Source of the DNA: Phytohabitans houttuyneae
Lineage (GTDB): Bacteria > Actinomycetota > Actinomycetes > Mycobacteriales > Micromonosporaceae
Direction of reading: 5' to 3'
NCBI RefSeq assembly: GCF_011764425.1
Contig: NZ_BLPF01000001.1
Coordinates: 5,092,270-5,156,269, forward strand
DNA length: 64,000 nucleotides
The position numbers and the translations under genes are program-made. How positions within the stretch are numbered: position 1 is the first letter of the stretch; every line of letters starts with the position of its first letter. Of this stretch, positions 45,028-54,732 are shown in pieces. Below the pieces are notes generated by a model. The model had not been told where the DNA came from and ran no database searches. It was given only the letters and a program-made list of their open reading frames with translations.

Positions 45028-46022
45028 GGTACGGCCCGATGTTCGGTCCGGACGTGACGTTTCTGGGCGTGGACCGGTGTGACCTCGGCGAGCCGTCGTC
45101 GTTCGCTGACGCCGACGTGGTCATCCTGGGCGCGCCCTTCGACGGCGGCACGACCAACCGTCCCGGCACCCGCTTCGGGCCGTCCGCCATGCGCCAGGCG
45201 TGCTACCTCGAGCACGACGGCAGCCGCCCGTCGCTCGCACTGCGCACGGACGGCCTGCGCGACCTGAAGGTGTACGACGCGGGCGACGTCGAGATGTTCA
45301 GCGGCGACATCGAGCGGGCACTCGGCGCGCTGGAGGAGGCCGTCGCCACCGTTGCCGCGGCGGGCGCGATCCCGCTGGTGCTCGGCGGCGACCACTCCAT
45401 CACGCTCCCGGACGCCAAGGGCGTGGCCCGCCACCACGGGTACGGCCGCGTGTCCATGGTGCACTTCGACGCGCACGCCGACACGGGCGAGATCGAGTTC
45501 GGCTCGCTCTACGGCCACGGCCTCCCGATGCGCCGCCTCATCGAGTCCGGCGCGATCCGCGGCGACCGGTTCCTCCAAATTGGACTGCGCGGCTACTGGC
45601 CCGGCCCTACGGTGCTGGACTGGATGGCCGAGCAGCGCATGCGCTCGTACGAGATGAGCGAGATCGTGGCCCGCGGCGTCGACGAATGCTTGAGCGAGGC
45701 GTTCACGACAGCGGTCGACGAGTGCGAGGGCGTGTTCCTGTCGGTCGACATCGACGTGGTCGACCCCGGCATGGCGCCCGGCACCGGCACTCCCGAGCCC
45801 GGCGGCCTCACGGCCCGGCAACTGCTGGACGCCGTACGCCGCTGCTGCCTTGAGCTACCCATCGTGGGCGTCGACGTCGTGGAGGTCTCGCCGCCGTACG
45901 ACCACGCGGACATCACCGCCTACCTCGGCAACCGCGTGGTGCTCGAAGCCCTGTCGGCGGTCGCCCGCCGCCGCTCCGGCGAGCCCTGGGACCCGAGCCA
46001 ACCCCTGCTCGACGGCCGCTGA
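45024..46022 (+). CDS. speB: Agmatinase / ureohydrolase
   Basis: This is a 332-residue Mn-dependent ureohydrolase, expected to split agmatine into putrescine and urea. All metal-binding motifs are present: GGDHSITLP, VHFDAHADTGE and SVDIDVVDPGMAPGTGTPEP. ILGAPFDGGTTNRPGTRFGP is the usual N-terminal segment. The ATG at 45024, with GGAGGAGCG upstream, overlaps the stop of the preceding gene. Guanidinobutyrase or a related activity cannot be excluded, but the polyamine transporter and aminotransferase around it favour agmatine. It ends the operon; the repeat-rich gap begins immediately after. Confidence 0.92.
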   Translation: MRYGPMFGPDVTFLGVDRCDLGEPSSFADADVVILGAPFDGGTTNRPGTRFGPSAMRQACYLEHDGSRPSLALRTDGLRDLKVYDAGDVEMFSGDIERALGALEEAVATVAAAGAIPLVLGGDHSITLPDAKGVARHHGYGRVSMVHFDAHADTGEIEFGSLYGHGLPMRRLIESGAIRGDRFLQIGLRGYWPGPTVLDWMAEQRMRSYEMSEIVARGVDECLSEAFTTAVDECEGVFLSVDIDVVDPGMAPGTGTPEPGGLTARQLLDAVRRCCLELPIVGVDVVEVSPPYDHADITAYLGNRVVLEALSAVARRRSGEPWDPSQPLLDGR

Positions 46023-46077
46023 CCCTCGCAATCTCTCGGCCTCAGGGCGGATGCGACCCAGGCGGCCTTCGAGAAAA

Positions 46078-46190
46078 GATCCAAACCCGAACAGATCCGG
46101 GCTACCGCGGCGCCCGCCGTGGTCCGGACCGTTGCTCCCGCGGCCTCACCGTCCGCGGTCGCCCAGCTCACCTCAAAAGCTCGCTCCCGC
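46078..46190 (+). repeat. Composite GGTCCGGACC repeat, copy D
   Basis: The blocks are in family order: GATCCAAACCCGAACAGATC, GGGCTACCGCGGCGCCCG, core GGTCCGGACC at 46121-46130, GTTGCTCCCGCGGCCTCACC and a CGCCCAGCTCACC end. The copy starts about 55 bases after the agmatinase stop codon. Confidence 0.8.
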
Positions 46191-46296
46191 GGAAGGCGCG
46201 GTGGCACCTCAGCGCTCCGGCTGGCGAGCGGGTTGTGATCGTGGCTTTGGTGATCGCGGCGTTGGCGGTTTCGGCTGGGCGGCGTGGCAGGCGACG

Positions 46297-46577
46297 TCGG
46301 TGAGGATGACCTCGGTGGCGTCGATCTGGTAGCAGTACCGCGGTCGGGCGTAGGTGAAACGCCGCCATGAGCTACGCGGTCGTTTGGCCGAGTTCCGGTC
46401 CGGCAAGTCGTATCGGGCCAGGACCCGGTTGATGTCGACCGGGACGGTACCGCCCAGCCCGGAGTGCTGTGGGCGCTGATGCCGGCCAGCGCGTCGCGGA
46501 TGTGGTCCGCGCCGTTGTCCGGGGCCAGGTCGACGCGGAGCTTGCAGATCCACGCGTCCAGCTCGGCGCAGGTCGTG
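46297..46577 (-). pseudogene. Remnant of an IS481-family transposase
   Basis: In two minus-strand frames one can read ELDAWICKLRVDLAPDNGAD, then, after a one-base shift, INRVLARYDLPDRNSAKRPR, SSWRRFTYARPRYCYQIDAT and EVILTD. This is the N-terminal helix-turn-helix and first DDE-domain strand (the Asp in QIDATE) of IS481-type transposases. The rest of the catalytic domain is gone. No terminal inverted repeats could be recognised. It is a degraded fragment. Confidence 0.65.
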
Positions 46578-46689
46578 GCGGCCCGCGATGCGGCCGCCGG
46601 GACCGTGGCCGCCACCGGCCCTCGGCCTCGATCCGGTCCCGATGCCGCGCGTGGCCGCCGGTTGGAACGGCGGAGCCGTTCCGGCAAAG

Positions 46690-46770
46690 CCGGCAACCGC
46701 GGTGGGTGAGGCCGCAGCACCAACGGTCCGGACCACGCTGGCTCCTTGATCGGCGTCAACAATGGCCCTA
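46690..46770 (-). repeat. Composite GGTCCGGACC repeat, copy E, with associated 29-base block
   Basis: The core is at 46725-46734, with GAGGCCGCAGCACCAACGG beside it. On the other side the usual GGGCTACCGCG block is replaced by the block that begins GGCTCCTTGATCGGCGTC, which is also found near copy H. Confidence 0.7.
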
Positions 46771-46914
46771 CAGAGCCGATCACGGCGGCAGCCAGCCGAT
46801 CAAGGAAGTGCCGCCGCACCCCTCGAGTATCCCGACGCCGAAAGCTCAATAGACACCCGGCGCCGGCAGGCGCTCCGGGTCTTGATGAGGCGAGCGATCC
46901 TTCTCCGCGAGGTC

Positions 46915-46990
46915 TGCGATCGCTCAGGGTGAGGCCGCGGGAGCAACGGTCCGGACCACCACGGGCGTCGCGGTAGCTCACGTCTTCGAT
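46915..46990 (-). repeat. Composite GGTCCGGACC repeat, copy F
   Basis: The core is at 46948-46957, flanked by GTGAGGCCGCGGGAGCAAC and CACCACGGGCGTCGCGGTAG. It lies about 100 bases upstream of the NfeD-like gene, so unlike most copies it sits at a gene's 5' side. Confidence 0.75.
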
Positions 46991-47088
46991 GTTTTCCGGG
47001 TCGAGGTCGGCACCCACCGCCTTGACCTGGCATGTCATGATCCAGGCTACGGATTGGGGCTTTACGCAGCGGGGGTAGGCGCGGGTCG

Positions 47089-47679
47089 ATGGGTGAGTTC
47101 GTGGACGCGGCGCTCGGATTCCCGGCCGTGCTCTTCACCTTTCTGCTGGTGGTCGTCGTTGGCTACTGGCTGCTCGTGCTGCTCGGCGCGCTCGACATCG
47201 AGGCCCTCGACTTCGACGCGGACGGCGACGTGTTGGGCGGGGTCGGCTTCGCCGGTGTGCCCGTGGCCGTCACGGCGTCGTTGCTGATCGCGATCGCCTG
47301 GTTCGTCAGCCTCGTCGGCACCGTGCTCTTCGGCGGCGTGCTGTTGCTCGCGATCCTCGCGCTGCTCGTCGCCCTCGCCGTCGCGTGGTTTGCCACCCGG
47401 CTGCTCGTCAAGCCGCTCCAGAAGCTCTTTCCCAGCGGGCCGGAGGCGTCCCGCGCCGATTTTGTCGGCTCGGTGTGTGTCATTCGCACCGGGCGGGTCA
47501 GCGAGAGTTTTGGCCAAGCGGAGGTTACCGCGGCGGACGGTTCGTCCGCGATCATCCAGGTGCGGCAGACCGGGACGGACACGTTCAGGTCCGGTACCGC
47601 CGCGCTGATCTACGACTATGACGCCGACGGGGAGTTCTTCTGGGTCACCCCCGTCCCACACCCCGAACCACACGGATAA
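47089..47679 (+). CDS. NfeD-like / YqiJ-type membrane protein
   Basis: The 196-residue protein has about three membrane segments, with VLFTFLLVVVVGYWLLVLLG and LIAIAWFVSLVGTVLFGGVL, then a soluble C-terminal domain of OB-fold type: SRADFVGSVCVIRTGRVSES, then FGQAEVTAADGSSAIIQVR. This is the layout of YqiJ, the partner of the flotillin YqiK in enterobacteria. The flotillin gene follows after 12 bases with GAGGG as its ribosome binding site, so the pair is an operon. It probably helps organise flotillin-rich membrane regions. Confidence 0.85.
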   Translation: MGEFVDAALGFPAVLFTFLLVVVVGYWLLVLLGALDIEALDFDADGDVLGGVGFAGVPVAVTASLLIAIAWFVSLVGTVLFGGVLLLAILALLVALAVAWFATRLLVKPLQKLFPSGPEASRADFVGSVCVIRTGRVSESFGQAEVTAADGSSAIIQVRQTGTDTFRSGTAALIYDYDADGEFFWVTPVPHPEPHG

Positions 47680-47691
47680 GAGGGACCCCTC

Positions 47692-49761
47692 ATGGACGCC
47701 ATCACCACCGGCTTCGGCGTGCTCGTCGCCGTCGTAGTCCTCGTCATCATCGTGTTGCTTTTCATGGTGAGCCGGCTTTTCCGCAAGGTGGAGCAGGGTA
47801 AGGCGCTCATCATTTCGAAGATCCGGAAGGTCGACGTCACGTTCACCGGCGCGGTCGTGCTGCCGGTCTTCAACAAGGCCGAGATCATGGACATCTCGGT
47901 CAAGACGATCGACATCGAACGTACCGGCAACGAGGGGCTCATCTGCCGCGACAACATCCGGGCGGACATCAAAATCACGTTCTTCGTGCGGGTCAACAAG
48001 ACGGTCGAGGACGTCATCAAGGTGGCGCAGGCGATCGGCACCGCGCGGGCCAGTGACCAGGAGACGCTGCAGGAGCTGTTCAACGCGAAGTTTTCCGAGG
48101 CGCTGAAGACGGTCGGCAAGCAGTTGGACTTCGTCGACCTGTACACGAAGCGGGACGAGTTCCGCGACCAGATCATCGCGGTGATCGGCACCGACCTCAA
48201 CGGGTACAGCCTGGAGGACGCGGCGATCGACTTCCTGGAGCAGACGCCGATGGCGCGGCTGGACCCGGCCAACATCCTTGACGCGCAGGGCATCCGGAAG
48301 ATCACCGAGCTGACCGCGATCGAGCACGTGCGGACCAACGAGTTCCAGAAGACCGAGCAGAAGGAGATCACCCGCCAGAACGTCGACGCCCGCCAGGCGA
48401 TCCTGGAGCTGGAGCGGCAGCAGGCCGAAGCGGAGATCAAGCAGCGCCGCGAGGTCGAGACGATGCGGGCGCGCGAAGAGGCGGAGATCGCCCGGGTGCG
48501 GGCGGAGGAGCGGCAGAAGGCCGAAGCCGCCGCGCTGCGGGCCGACGAGCAGCTTGGCGTGCAGGCGGAAAACAAGGCGCGGGAGATCGCGGTTGCGGAG
48601 AAGAACCGCGAGCGGGTGATCGCCATCGAGACCGAGCGGATCGAAAAGGACCGCATGCTGGAGGTCATCGCGCGGGAGCGGGAGACCGAGCTGACCACGA
48701 TCTCCAAGGACAAGGAGGTCGAGGCGGAGAAGCGGTCGATCGCCGAGGTGGTCCGGGAGCGGATCGCGGTCGAGAAGACCGTCGCCGAGCAGGAGGAAAA
48801 CATCAAGCGCCTGCGCGTTGTCGAGGAGGCCGAGCGGGTGCGCCAGGCGACCGTCATCCAGGCCGAGGCCGAGGCGCAGGAGGCGCTGGTCAAGGACATC
48901 AAGGCGGCGGAGGCGGCCGAGGTCGCGGCCAAGCACAAGGCGCGCGAGGCGCTGGTGCTGGCCGAGGCGCGGCAGCAGGCGGCGGAGCTGGACACGCGGG
49001 CGAAGATCCGGCTGGCCGAGGGTGCGCAGGCCGAGGCGGCCGCGGCCGGGCTGGCCGAGGTGCAGGTGCGCGAGCGGGACGCGGCGGCCATCGAAAAGGT
49101 GGGCCGTGCCGAGGCGGCCGTGGAGCGGGAGAAGGCCCTCGCGGCGGCCGAGGGCAAGGAGAAGGTCGGCAAGGCGGAGGCCGTGGTCGAGCGGGAGAAG
49201 GCGCTCGCGCTCGCCGACGCGGTGCGCGAAAAGCTGAAGGGCGAGGCCGAGGGTCTTACCGAAAAGGCGGCCGCGATGGCCGCGCTCGACGAGGCGACGC
49301 GGGACCACGAGGAGTACCGCCTGCGGCTGGAGGCGGAAAAGGAGATCCGGCTCGCCGGCCTGGACGTGCAGCGGCAGATCGCCGAGTCGCAGGCGACGGT
49401 CGTGTCGAAGGGCCTGGAAAAGGCGAACATCGACATCGTCGGCGGCGACACCATCTTCTTCGACCGGCTGATGAGCTCGATCGCGGCGGGCAAGGCGGTC
49501 GACGGCTTCGTCGGCCACTCCGATGTGGCGCAGACGCTCGCCAGGCCGTGGCTGGACGGTTCGGCCGACTTCACCAAGGACCTGGCCGAGCTGCTGAAGT
49601 CGCTGAACACCGGCGACGTGCAAAACCTGACGCTGTCCGCTTTCCTGCTCCAGCAGATCAAGGCCGGAAACGCCGACGCCGACAAGGTGAAGGAGCTGCT
49701 GCAGGCGGCCAAGCGCCTCGGCCTGGCCGACGCGCCCCTGGCCGAGCTGAACGCCAAGTGA
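47692..49761 (+). CDS. Flotillin-family protein (YqiK-like)
   Basis: The 689-residue protein has one N-terminal membrane anchor (VLVAVVVLVIIVLLFMVSRL, about residues 11-30), then an SPFH domain to about residue 210, with VEQGKALIISKIRKVDVTFT and ISVKTIDIERTGNEGLICRD. A very long Glu/Ala-rich coiled coil follows (about residues 220-560), with repeated motifs such as AAVEREKALAAAEGKEKVGK AEAVVEREKAL (split for length). The C-terminal end is less charged. It would form oligomeric membrane scaffolds. It sits between the NfeD-like partner and the DUF3686 ATPase, with 12 and 34 bases between genes, as in other bacteria that keep this trio. Confidence 0.93.
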   Translation: MDAITTGFGVLVAVVVLVIIVLLFMVSRLFRKVEQGKALIISKIRKVDVTFTGAVVLPVFNKAEIMDISVKTIDIERTGNEGLICRDNIRADIKITFFVRVNKTVEDVIKVAQAIGTARASDQETLQELFNAKFSEALKTVGKQLDFVDLYTKRDEFRDQIIAVIGTDLNGYSLEDAAIDFLEQTPMARLDPANILDAQGIRKITELTAIEHVRTNEFQKTEQKEITRQNVDARQAILELERQQAEAEIKQRREVETMRAREEAEIARVRAEERQKAEAAALRADEQLGVQAENKAREIAVAEKNRERVIAIETERIEKDRMLEVIARERETELTTISKDKEVEAEKRSIAEVVRERIAVEKTVAEQEENIKRLRVVEEAERVRQATVIQAEAEAQEALVKDIKAAEAAEVAAKHKAREALVLAEARQQAAELDTRAKIRLAEGAQAEAAAAGLAEVQVRERDAAAIEKVGRAEAAVEREKALAAAEGKEKVGKAEAVVEREKALALADAVREKLKGEAEGLTEKAAAMAALDEATRDHEEYRLRLEAEKEIRLAGLDVQRQIAESQATVVSKGLEKANIDIVGGDTIFFDRLMSSIAAGKAVDGFVGHSDVAQTLARPWLDGSADFTKDLAELLKSLNTGDVQNLTLSAFLLQQIKAGNADADKVKELLQAAKRLGLADAPLAELNAK

Positions 49762-49795
49762 GGCCGCCGCAGGAGCGAGCGAACCAGGGGAAACA

Positions 49796-52700
49796 GTGAC
49801 AGTGACCGCAACCACCGAGGTGGCCGGGCCCGCGCTGGACGTCGGTACCTACGAAGTCCTGCGCGCCCGGCTGGCCGACCGGTCGGCGGAGCTGGCCCGC
49901 CGGGCGGAGGCGCTCAACGCGCGCCGCCTGGAGGTGTTCGGCAGCGCGGAGATGCGACTGGTCGGCACCGAGCGGATCCGTACCGAAAACAACTGCGTGC
50001 CGCGCGACATCGTGTCGATCGGCGGGCAGATGCTCTTCGGCTACAACGTCTTCATCGGGTTGAAGCCGGAGACCACCGTCGCCGACGTGTTCGCGGTGCA
50101 CGCGTTCAGCCGCGACGGCGAGGCGTTCCGCTTCGAGCCGGCCGCAGAGGTGCCGTGGCTGCGCGAGCCGCAGTTCCTGCGCGACTTCGGCGAGCTGTAC
50201 CGGTACTACCGCGAGACGCGGCTGCTGCAGCTGCGCCGGCTCGACGCGCGCCTGCTCGCCATCTTCCAGACCGGGCCCAACCTCGAGGACATCCGGGTGC
50301 TGCGGTGGCAGGTCGCCACCGACGGTGCGATGTCCTACATGGACAACCGGGGCGAGCGCGACCACACGTTTCCCGCACCGCACGACTTCGAGTGGGTGGA
50401 GACCACCCGGGAAAACCACGTGCTCGGTCGCCACCCGCACATCTCCATCGGCGACGAGGTCTTCGTGGAGACCGTGGGCGGCAACCTCACGGTCAAGATC
50501 GAAAACAACACCGAGACCGGCGAGGGTATCTACACCGAGCCGGTGGAGCAGCCGCTGCAGAGCCTCGCCGACGCCGACGTGTACCACGCCCGGGTCGGCC
50601 CGCTGATCCTGCTGCGCGTGCGGCCGTACAAGGAGACGGTGTGGCGGCACCTTGTCTTCAACACGCGCACCAAGACGGTCGTGCGGCTCGACGGCATCGG
50701 GCAGGCGTGCCAGCGGCTGCCCGAGGACCACGGCATCATCTTCCCCGGCGGCTACTACCTCGCGACCGGCGTCAACAAGACGTTCGACGCCGACGTGGCG
50801 AGCCTGGAGTTCGAGCGGGTCATCCGCTCCACAAACGGCGAAGACGTGCTCTACGTCTTTCACGCCCGGGCCGAGGGGCGCACGCTCCTGCTGCCGTACA
50901 ACGTGATCCGCAAAGAGGTCGCTACACCGATACCGTGCCACGGCTACTCCCTCTTCGACGACGGCACGCTCGTGGTCTTCCGCGCCACCTCGGAGGAGCC
51001 GACCCGGGTGCACCCGATGCAGGTGTGGCAGACGCCGTACCTGTCCGACACGTACGCAGCCGCCCAGCCGGTCGGCACCGGCCCGCTGGAGCGGGTGGGC
51101 AACGCCGACCTGGTACGCGGCATCTCGGACTGCCTGTCGGTGGCCCGGACGGCCGACGAAATGACGCCGTCGACGGGTGTCTACGAGGCGCTCATCGCGA
51201 CCTGTGCGCGCATTTTCGACCACTACCACTGGCTCGGCGAGGCGGAGCTCGGCGACCTGCGCACCCCGCTTTCGGAGGTACGCGCCACCGCCGAGCAGGT
51301 GCTCGACGAGTTCGAAAAGGTGCAGGCGCTCACCGCGCAGGCCGGTACCGCGCTCGACGAGGCGGCCAGCCGCATCCAGTCGCTCGTCCGCCGCACCCGC
51401 GGTGAGGCTCCACAGTCGACGGACGGCTGGGTGGCCCAGCTCGCCGACCTCCGCTCGGCTCAGGGCCACCTTGTCACGCTCCGCGAGCTGCGCTATGTGG
51501 ACACCGCGCGGATCGACGAGCTCTCCCGGGCGCTCGACGAGGAGCAGGCGTCCGCCGCACAGCGTGCGGTGTCGTTCCTGCAGCGGGACGACGCGTTCAC
51601 CGGCTATCACGCGGAGATCGACCGGCTTGTCGCGGACGCCGATGGCATAAAGACCGTCGCGGCGGCCGAGCCGCTCGGCGAGCGGCTCGCCGCGCAGGCC
51701 GAGGGGATGCAGGTCATCACCGAGGTGGTCGGCTCGCTCGACATCGCCGACGCCACGGTGCGCACCTCGATCCTGGAGCGGATCGGCGAGGTGCTCGGCG
51801 GCGTCAACCGGGCTCGGGCCACGCTGGAGGGTCGGCGCAAGGAGCTGCTCGCCACCGAGGGGCGGGCCGAGTTCGCCGCCGAGTTCGCGCTGCTGGGGCA
51901 GGCCATCACCGGCGCGCTCGCGGTGGCCGACACCCCGGAGCGCTGCGACGAGCAGCTCGGCCGGCTGCTGCTCCAGCTGGAAAACCTCGAGTCGCGGTTC
52001 GGCGAGTTCGACGACTTCCTGGCCGACCTGGGCGCCAAGCGCACCGACGTGTACGAGGTCTTCTCGGCGCGCAAGCAGGCGCTGCTGGACGAGCGGGCCC
52101 GCCGCTCCGACCGCCTCGTCGACTCGGCCGACCGCATCCTCGCGAGCGTGCACCGGCGGATCGCCACGCTGAAGACGATCGACGAGGTCAACACGTACTT
52201 CGCCGGTGACCCGATGGTGGCCAAGCTCCGCTCGGTGGCGCAAGAGCTGCGCGACCTCGGCGACCCCGTACGCGCCGAGGAGCTCGACGGCCGCATCAAG
52301 GCGGCCCGCCAGGAGGCCGGCCGGAGCCTGCGCGACCGGCTCGACCTCTACAGCGACGGCGGCGAGACGATCACGCTGGGCCGGCACCGCTTCGCGGTCA
52401 ACACGCAGGCGATCGACCTCACGCTCGTGCCGCAGGACGGGCGGATGGCCGTCGCGGTCACCGGCACCGACTACCGGGCCGCGGTCCGCGACGAGGCGTT
52501 CGAGGCGACCCGGGGGTACTGGGACCAGCTGATCGTCTCGGAGACGCCGGAGGTGTACCGGGCGGAGTTCCTCGCCGCGTCGATGCTGCTCGACGGCGAC
52601 CTTGACGCGCTGCACGAGACGGCGGTGGACGCGACCGCGCTCCGCGACCTGGTGCGCCGCACCGCCGAGTCACGCTACGACGAGGGGTACGAGCGAGGCG

Positions 52701-54730
52701 TGCACGACCAGGACGCGGCCGCGATCCTGGAAGCCCTGCTGCGCCTGCACGCCGGCGCCGGCCTGCTCCGCTACCCGTCGAGCGCACGCGCCGCCGCGCA
52801 GCTCTTCTGGGCGTACGGCACCGACGAGGCGGCCCGCGCCGGATGGTCCACAAGGGCCGGCTCGCTCGCGCGGGCCCGGGCCACCTTCGGGGTCCGGGGT
52901 CGTCCCCGGGATGGGTCGAGCGGTGCCACTCCGGCAATCGACGAGCTCCGCGCCGAGCTGTCCGCCGCCATCAACGACTTCGTGGCCGCGCGCCGCCTGC
53001 CGATGGACAGCCACCTCGCCGGTGAGTACCTCTTCGAGGAGCTGGCCAGCGCGCCTTTCGGCTTCGTCACCAGCGCCGGAGCGCGCGACCTGCTCGACCG
53101 CTTTCACCGCGCGAAGGTGGAGTCCTTCGACGAAGACCTGCGGGCGCTCGGCGGCGACCTCGCCGCCCGGCATCAGCTCGCGTCGGCCTGGCTCACCGCG
53201 TTTCTGGGCGACAAGCCCGTGCCCGAGCTGCCCGAGGCGATCGCGATCGAGCTGTGCGGCGCCGACCTGCCGCGGCACGACTCGTCGGCGGTGCTGACGG
53301 CCACTGTGGAGGGTCTGCTCGGCACGCATACGCGGATCGCGGGTCGCCGCTTGGAGCTGCGGCTCGACGAGACGCTGACCCGCATCCGCCGGTTCCGCGA
53401 GGAGCGGGTGCCGGGCTTTCGCGCGTACCAGCGCCAGCGCAACGACCTCATCGCCCGCGAGCGCACCCGGCTGCGCCTGTCCGAGCACCAGCCGAAGGTG
53501 ATGAGCGCGTTCGTCCGCAACCGGCTCCTCGACGAGGTGTACCTGCCGCTCATCGGCGACAACCTCGCCCGCCAGCTCGGCGCGGTCGGCGACGCCAAGC
53601 GCACCGACCAGATGGGCCTGCTGCTGCTCATCTCGCCGCCCGGCTACGGCAAGACCACGCTGATGGAGTACGTGGCGAGCCGCCTCGGCCTTGTCTTCGT
53701 GAAGGTGAACGGGCCGGCGCTCGGTCACGCCGTCACCTCCGTCGACCCCGCCGAGGCGCCCAACGCGACCGCGCGGCAGGAGGTGGAGAAGATCTCGTTC
53801 GCCCTGGAGATGGGCAACAACGTGCTGCTCTACCTCGACGACATCCAGCACACGTCACCGGAGCTGCTGCAGAAGTTCATCTCGCTCTGCGACGCCCAGC
53901 GCCGGATGGAGGGTGTGTGGGAGGGGCGCACGCGCACGTACGACCTGCGAGGCAAGCGCTTCGCGGTGTGCATGGCGGGCAACCCGTACACGGAGTCGGG
54001 GCAGCGCTTCCGCATCCCCGACATGCTCGCCAACCGCGCCGACGTGTGGAACCTCGGCGACGTGCTCTCCGGCAAGGAGCAGCTCTTCGCGCTCAGCTAC
54101 ATCGAAAACTCGCTCACGACCAACCAGGTGCTCGCGCCGCTGTCTACAAGGGACCGCGGCGACCTGGAGCTGCTCGTGCGGCTCGCCAAGGGTGACGAGT
54201 CGGTGCGGCCCGACCAGCTCGCCCACCCGTACTCGGCGGTCGAGCTGGAGCAGATCCTCGCGGTGCTCCGCAAGCTGCTGCGGGTGCAGCAGGTGGTGCT
54301 GACCAACAACAAGGCGTACATCGCCTCCGCCGCGCAGGCCGACGCGTCCCGCACCGAGCCGCCGTACCAGCTGCAGGGCTCGTACCGGAACATGAACAAG
54401 CTCGCTGAGCGCATCGTGCCGGTCATGAACGACGACGAGCTGGAAGCCGTCATCGACGACCACTACCTCGGCGAGGCGCAGACGCTGGCCGCGAACGCCG
54501 AGGCCAACCTGCTCAAGCTCGCCGAGCTGCGCGGGCGGCTGTCCGGTGAGCGAGCCGCGCGGTGGGCCCAGGTGAAGGCCGGCTACCTGAAGGCCAAGGC
54601 ACTCGGCGGCGCGGAGGACGACCCGATGAGCCGCGCGGTGGGTGCGGTGGGCCTGCTCGCCGACCGCGTGGGCGCCGTCGAGGAGGCGATCGAACGCGCC
54701 GCCGACCGCATCCAAGGACCCAACACATAA
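49796..54730 (+). CDS. Giant AAA ATPase, DUF3686 / 'DNA repair ATPase' type
   Basis: This is a 1,644-residue protein. The N-terminal third (about residues 20-420) is a beta-rich region of DUF3686 type, with RLVGTERIRTENNCVPRDIV, LFGYNVFIGLKPETTVADVF and IFPGGYYLATGVNKTFD. A long helical, coiled-coil middle follows. The AAA domain is near the C-terminus: Walker A SPPGYGKTTLMEYVASRLGL (about residue 1,282), Walker B NVLLYLDDIQHTSPELLQKF (about 1,343) and FAVCMAGNPYTESGQRFRIP in the sensor region. The family is often annotated as DNA repair, but I see no nuclease or DNA-binding motif. Linkage to flotillin and NfeD-like genes suggests work at the membrane. The GTG start at 49796 is preceded by AGGGGAAACA. 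Confidence 0.88.
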   Translation: MTVTATTEVAGPALDVGTYEVLRARLADRSAELARRAEALNARRLEVFGSAEMRLVGTERIRTENNCVPRDIVSIGGQMLFGYNVFIGLKPETTVADVFAVHAFSRDGEAFRFEPAAEVPWLREPQFLRDFGELYRYYRETRLLQLRRLDARLLAIFQTGPNLEDIRVLRWQVATDGAMSYMDNRGERDHTFPAPHDFEWVETTRENHVLGRHPHISIGDEVFVETVGGNLTVKIENNTETGEGIYTEPVEQPLQSLADADVYHARVGPLILLRVRPYKETVWRHLVFNTRTKTVVRLDGIGQACQRLPEDHGIIFPGGYYLATGVNKTFDADVASLEFERVIRSTNGEDVLYVFHARAEGRTLLLPYNVIRKEVATPIPCHGYSLFDDGTLVVFRATSEEPTRVHPMQVWQTPYLSDTYAAAQPVGTGPLERVGNADLVRGISDCLSVARTADEMTPSTGVYEALIATCARIFDHYHWLGEAELGDLRTPLSEVRATAEQVLDEFEKVQALTAQAGTALDEAASRIQSLVRRTRGEAPQSTDGWVAQLADLRSAQGHLVTLRELRYVDTARIDELSRALDEEQASAAQRAVSFLQRDDAFTGYHAEIDRLVADADGIKTVAAAEPLGERLAAQAEGMQVITEVVGSLDIADATVRTSILERIGEVLGGVNRARATLEGRRKELLATEGRAEFAAEFALLGQAITGALAVADTPERCDEQLGRLLLQLENLESRFGEFDDFLADLGAKRTDVYEVFSARKQALLDERARRSDRLVDSADRILASVHRRIATLKTIDEVNTYFAGDPMVAKLRSVAQELRDLGDPVRAEELDGRIKAARQEAGRSLRDRLDLYSDGGETITLGRHRFAVNTQAIDLTLVPQDGRMAVAVTGTDYRAAVRDEAFEATRGYWDQLIVSETPEVYRAEFLAASMLLDGDLDALHETAVDATALRDLVRRTAESRYDEGYERGVHDQDAAAILEALLRLHAGAGLLRYPSSARAAAQLFWAYGTDEAARAGWSTRAGSLARARATFGVRGRPRDGSSGATPAIDELRAELSAAINDFVAARRLPMDSHLAGEYLFEELASAPFGFVTSAGARDLLDRFHRAKVESFDEDLRALGGDLAARHQLASAWLTAFLGDKPVPELPEAIAIELCGADLPRHDSSAVLTATVEGLLGTHTRIAGRRLELRLDETLTRIRRFREERVPGFRAYQRQRNDLIARERTRLRLSEHQPKVMSAFVRNRLLDEVYLPLIGDNLARQLGAVGDAKRTDQMGLLLLISPPGYGKTTLMEYVASRLGLVFVKVNGPALGHAVTSVDPAEAPNATARQEVEKISFALEMGNNVLLYLDDIQHTSPELLQKFISLCDAQRRMEGVWEGRTRTYDLRGKRFAVCMAGNPYTESGQRFRIPDMLANRADVWNLGDVLSGKEQLFALSYIENSLTTNQVLAPLSTRDRGDLELLVRLAKGDESVRPDQLAHPYSAVELEQILAVLRKLLRVQQVVLTNNKAYIASAAQADASRTEPPYQLQGSYRNMNKLAERIVPVMNDDELEAVIDDHYLGEAQTLAANAEANLLKLAELRGRLSGERAARWAQVKAGYLKAKALGGAEDDPMSRAVGAVGLLADRVGAVEEAIERAADRIQGPNT

Positions 54731-54732
54731 AC

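Larger units (their letters stand above)
46023..47088. other. Repeat-rich gap between agmatinase and the NfeD-like gene
   Basis: This stretch of 1,066 bases has no intact gene. It holds three composite repeat copies (D, E, F) and, between D and E, the remains of an IS481-type transposase. A 29-base block that begins GGCTCCTTGATCGGCGTC at 46740 is repeated with one difference, inverted, at 63818-63846. The gap looks like a landing and decay site for mobile sequences. Confidence 0.7.

Noticed and set aside
47062..49815. Long minus-strand open frames opposite the flotillin gene
   Set aside because: They lack a start context and have Leu/Arg-rich or Ser-rich mirror composition. The plus-strand flotillin is unambiguous.
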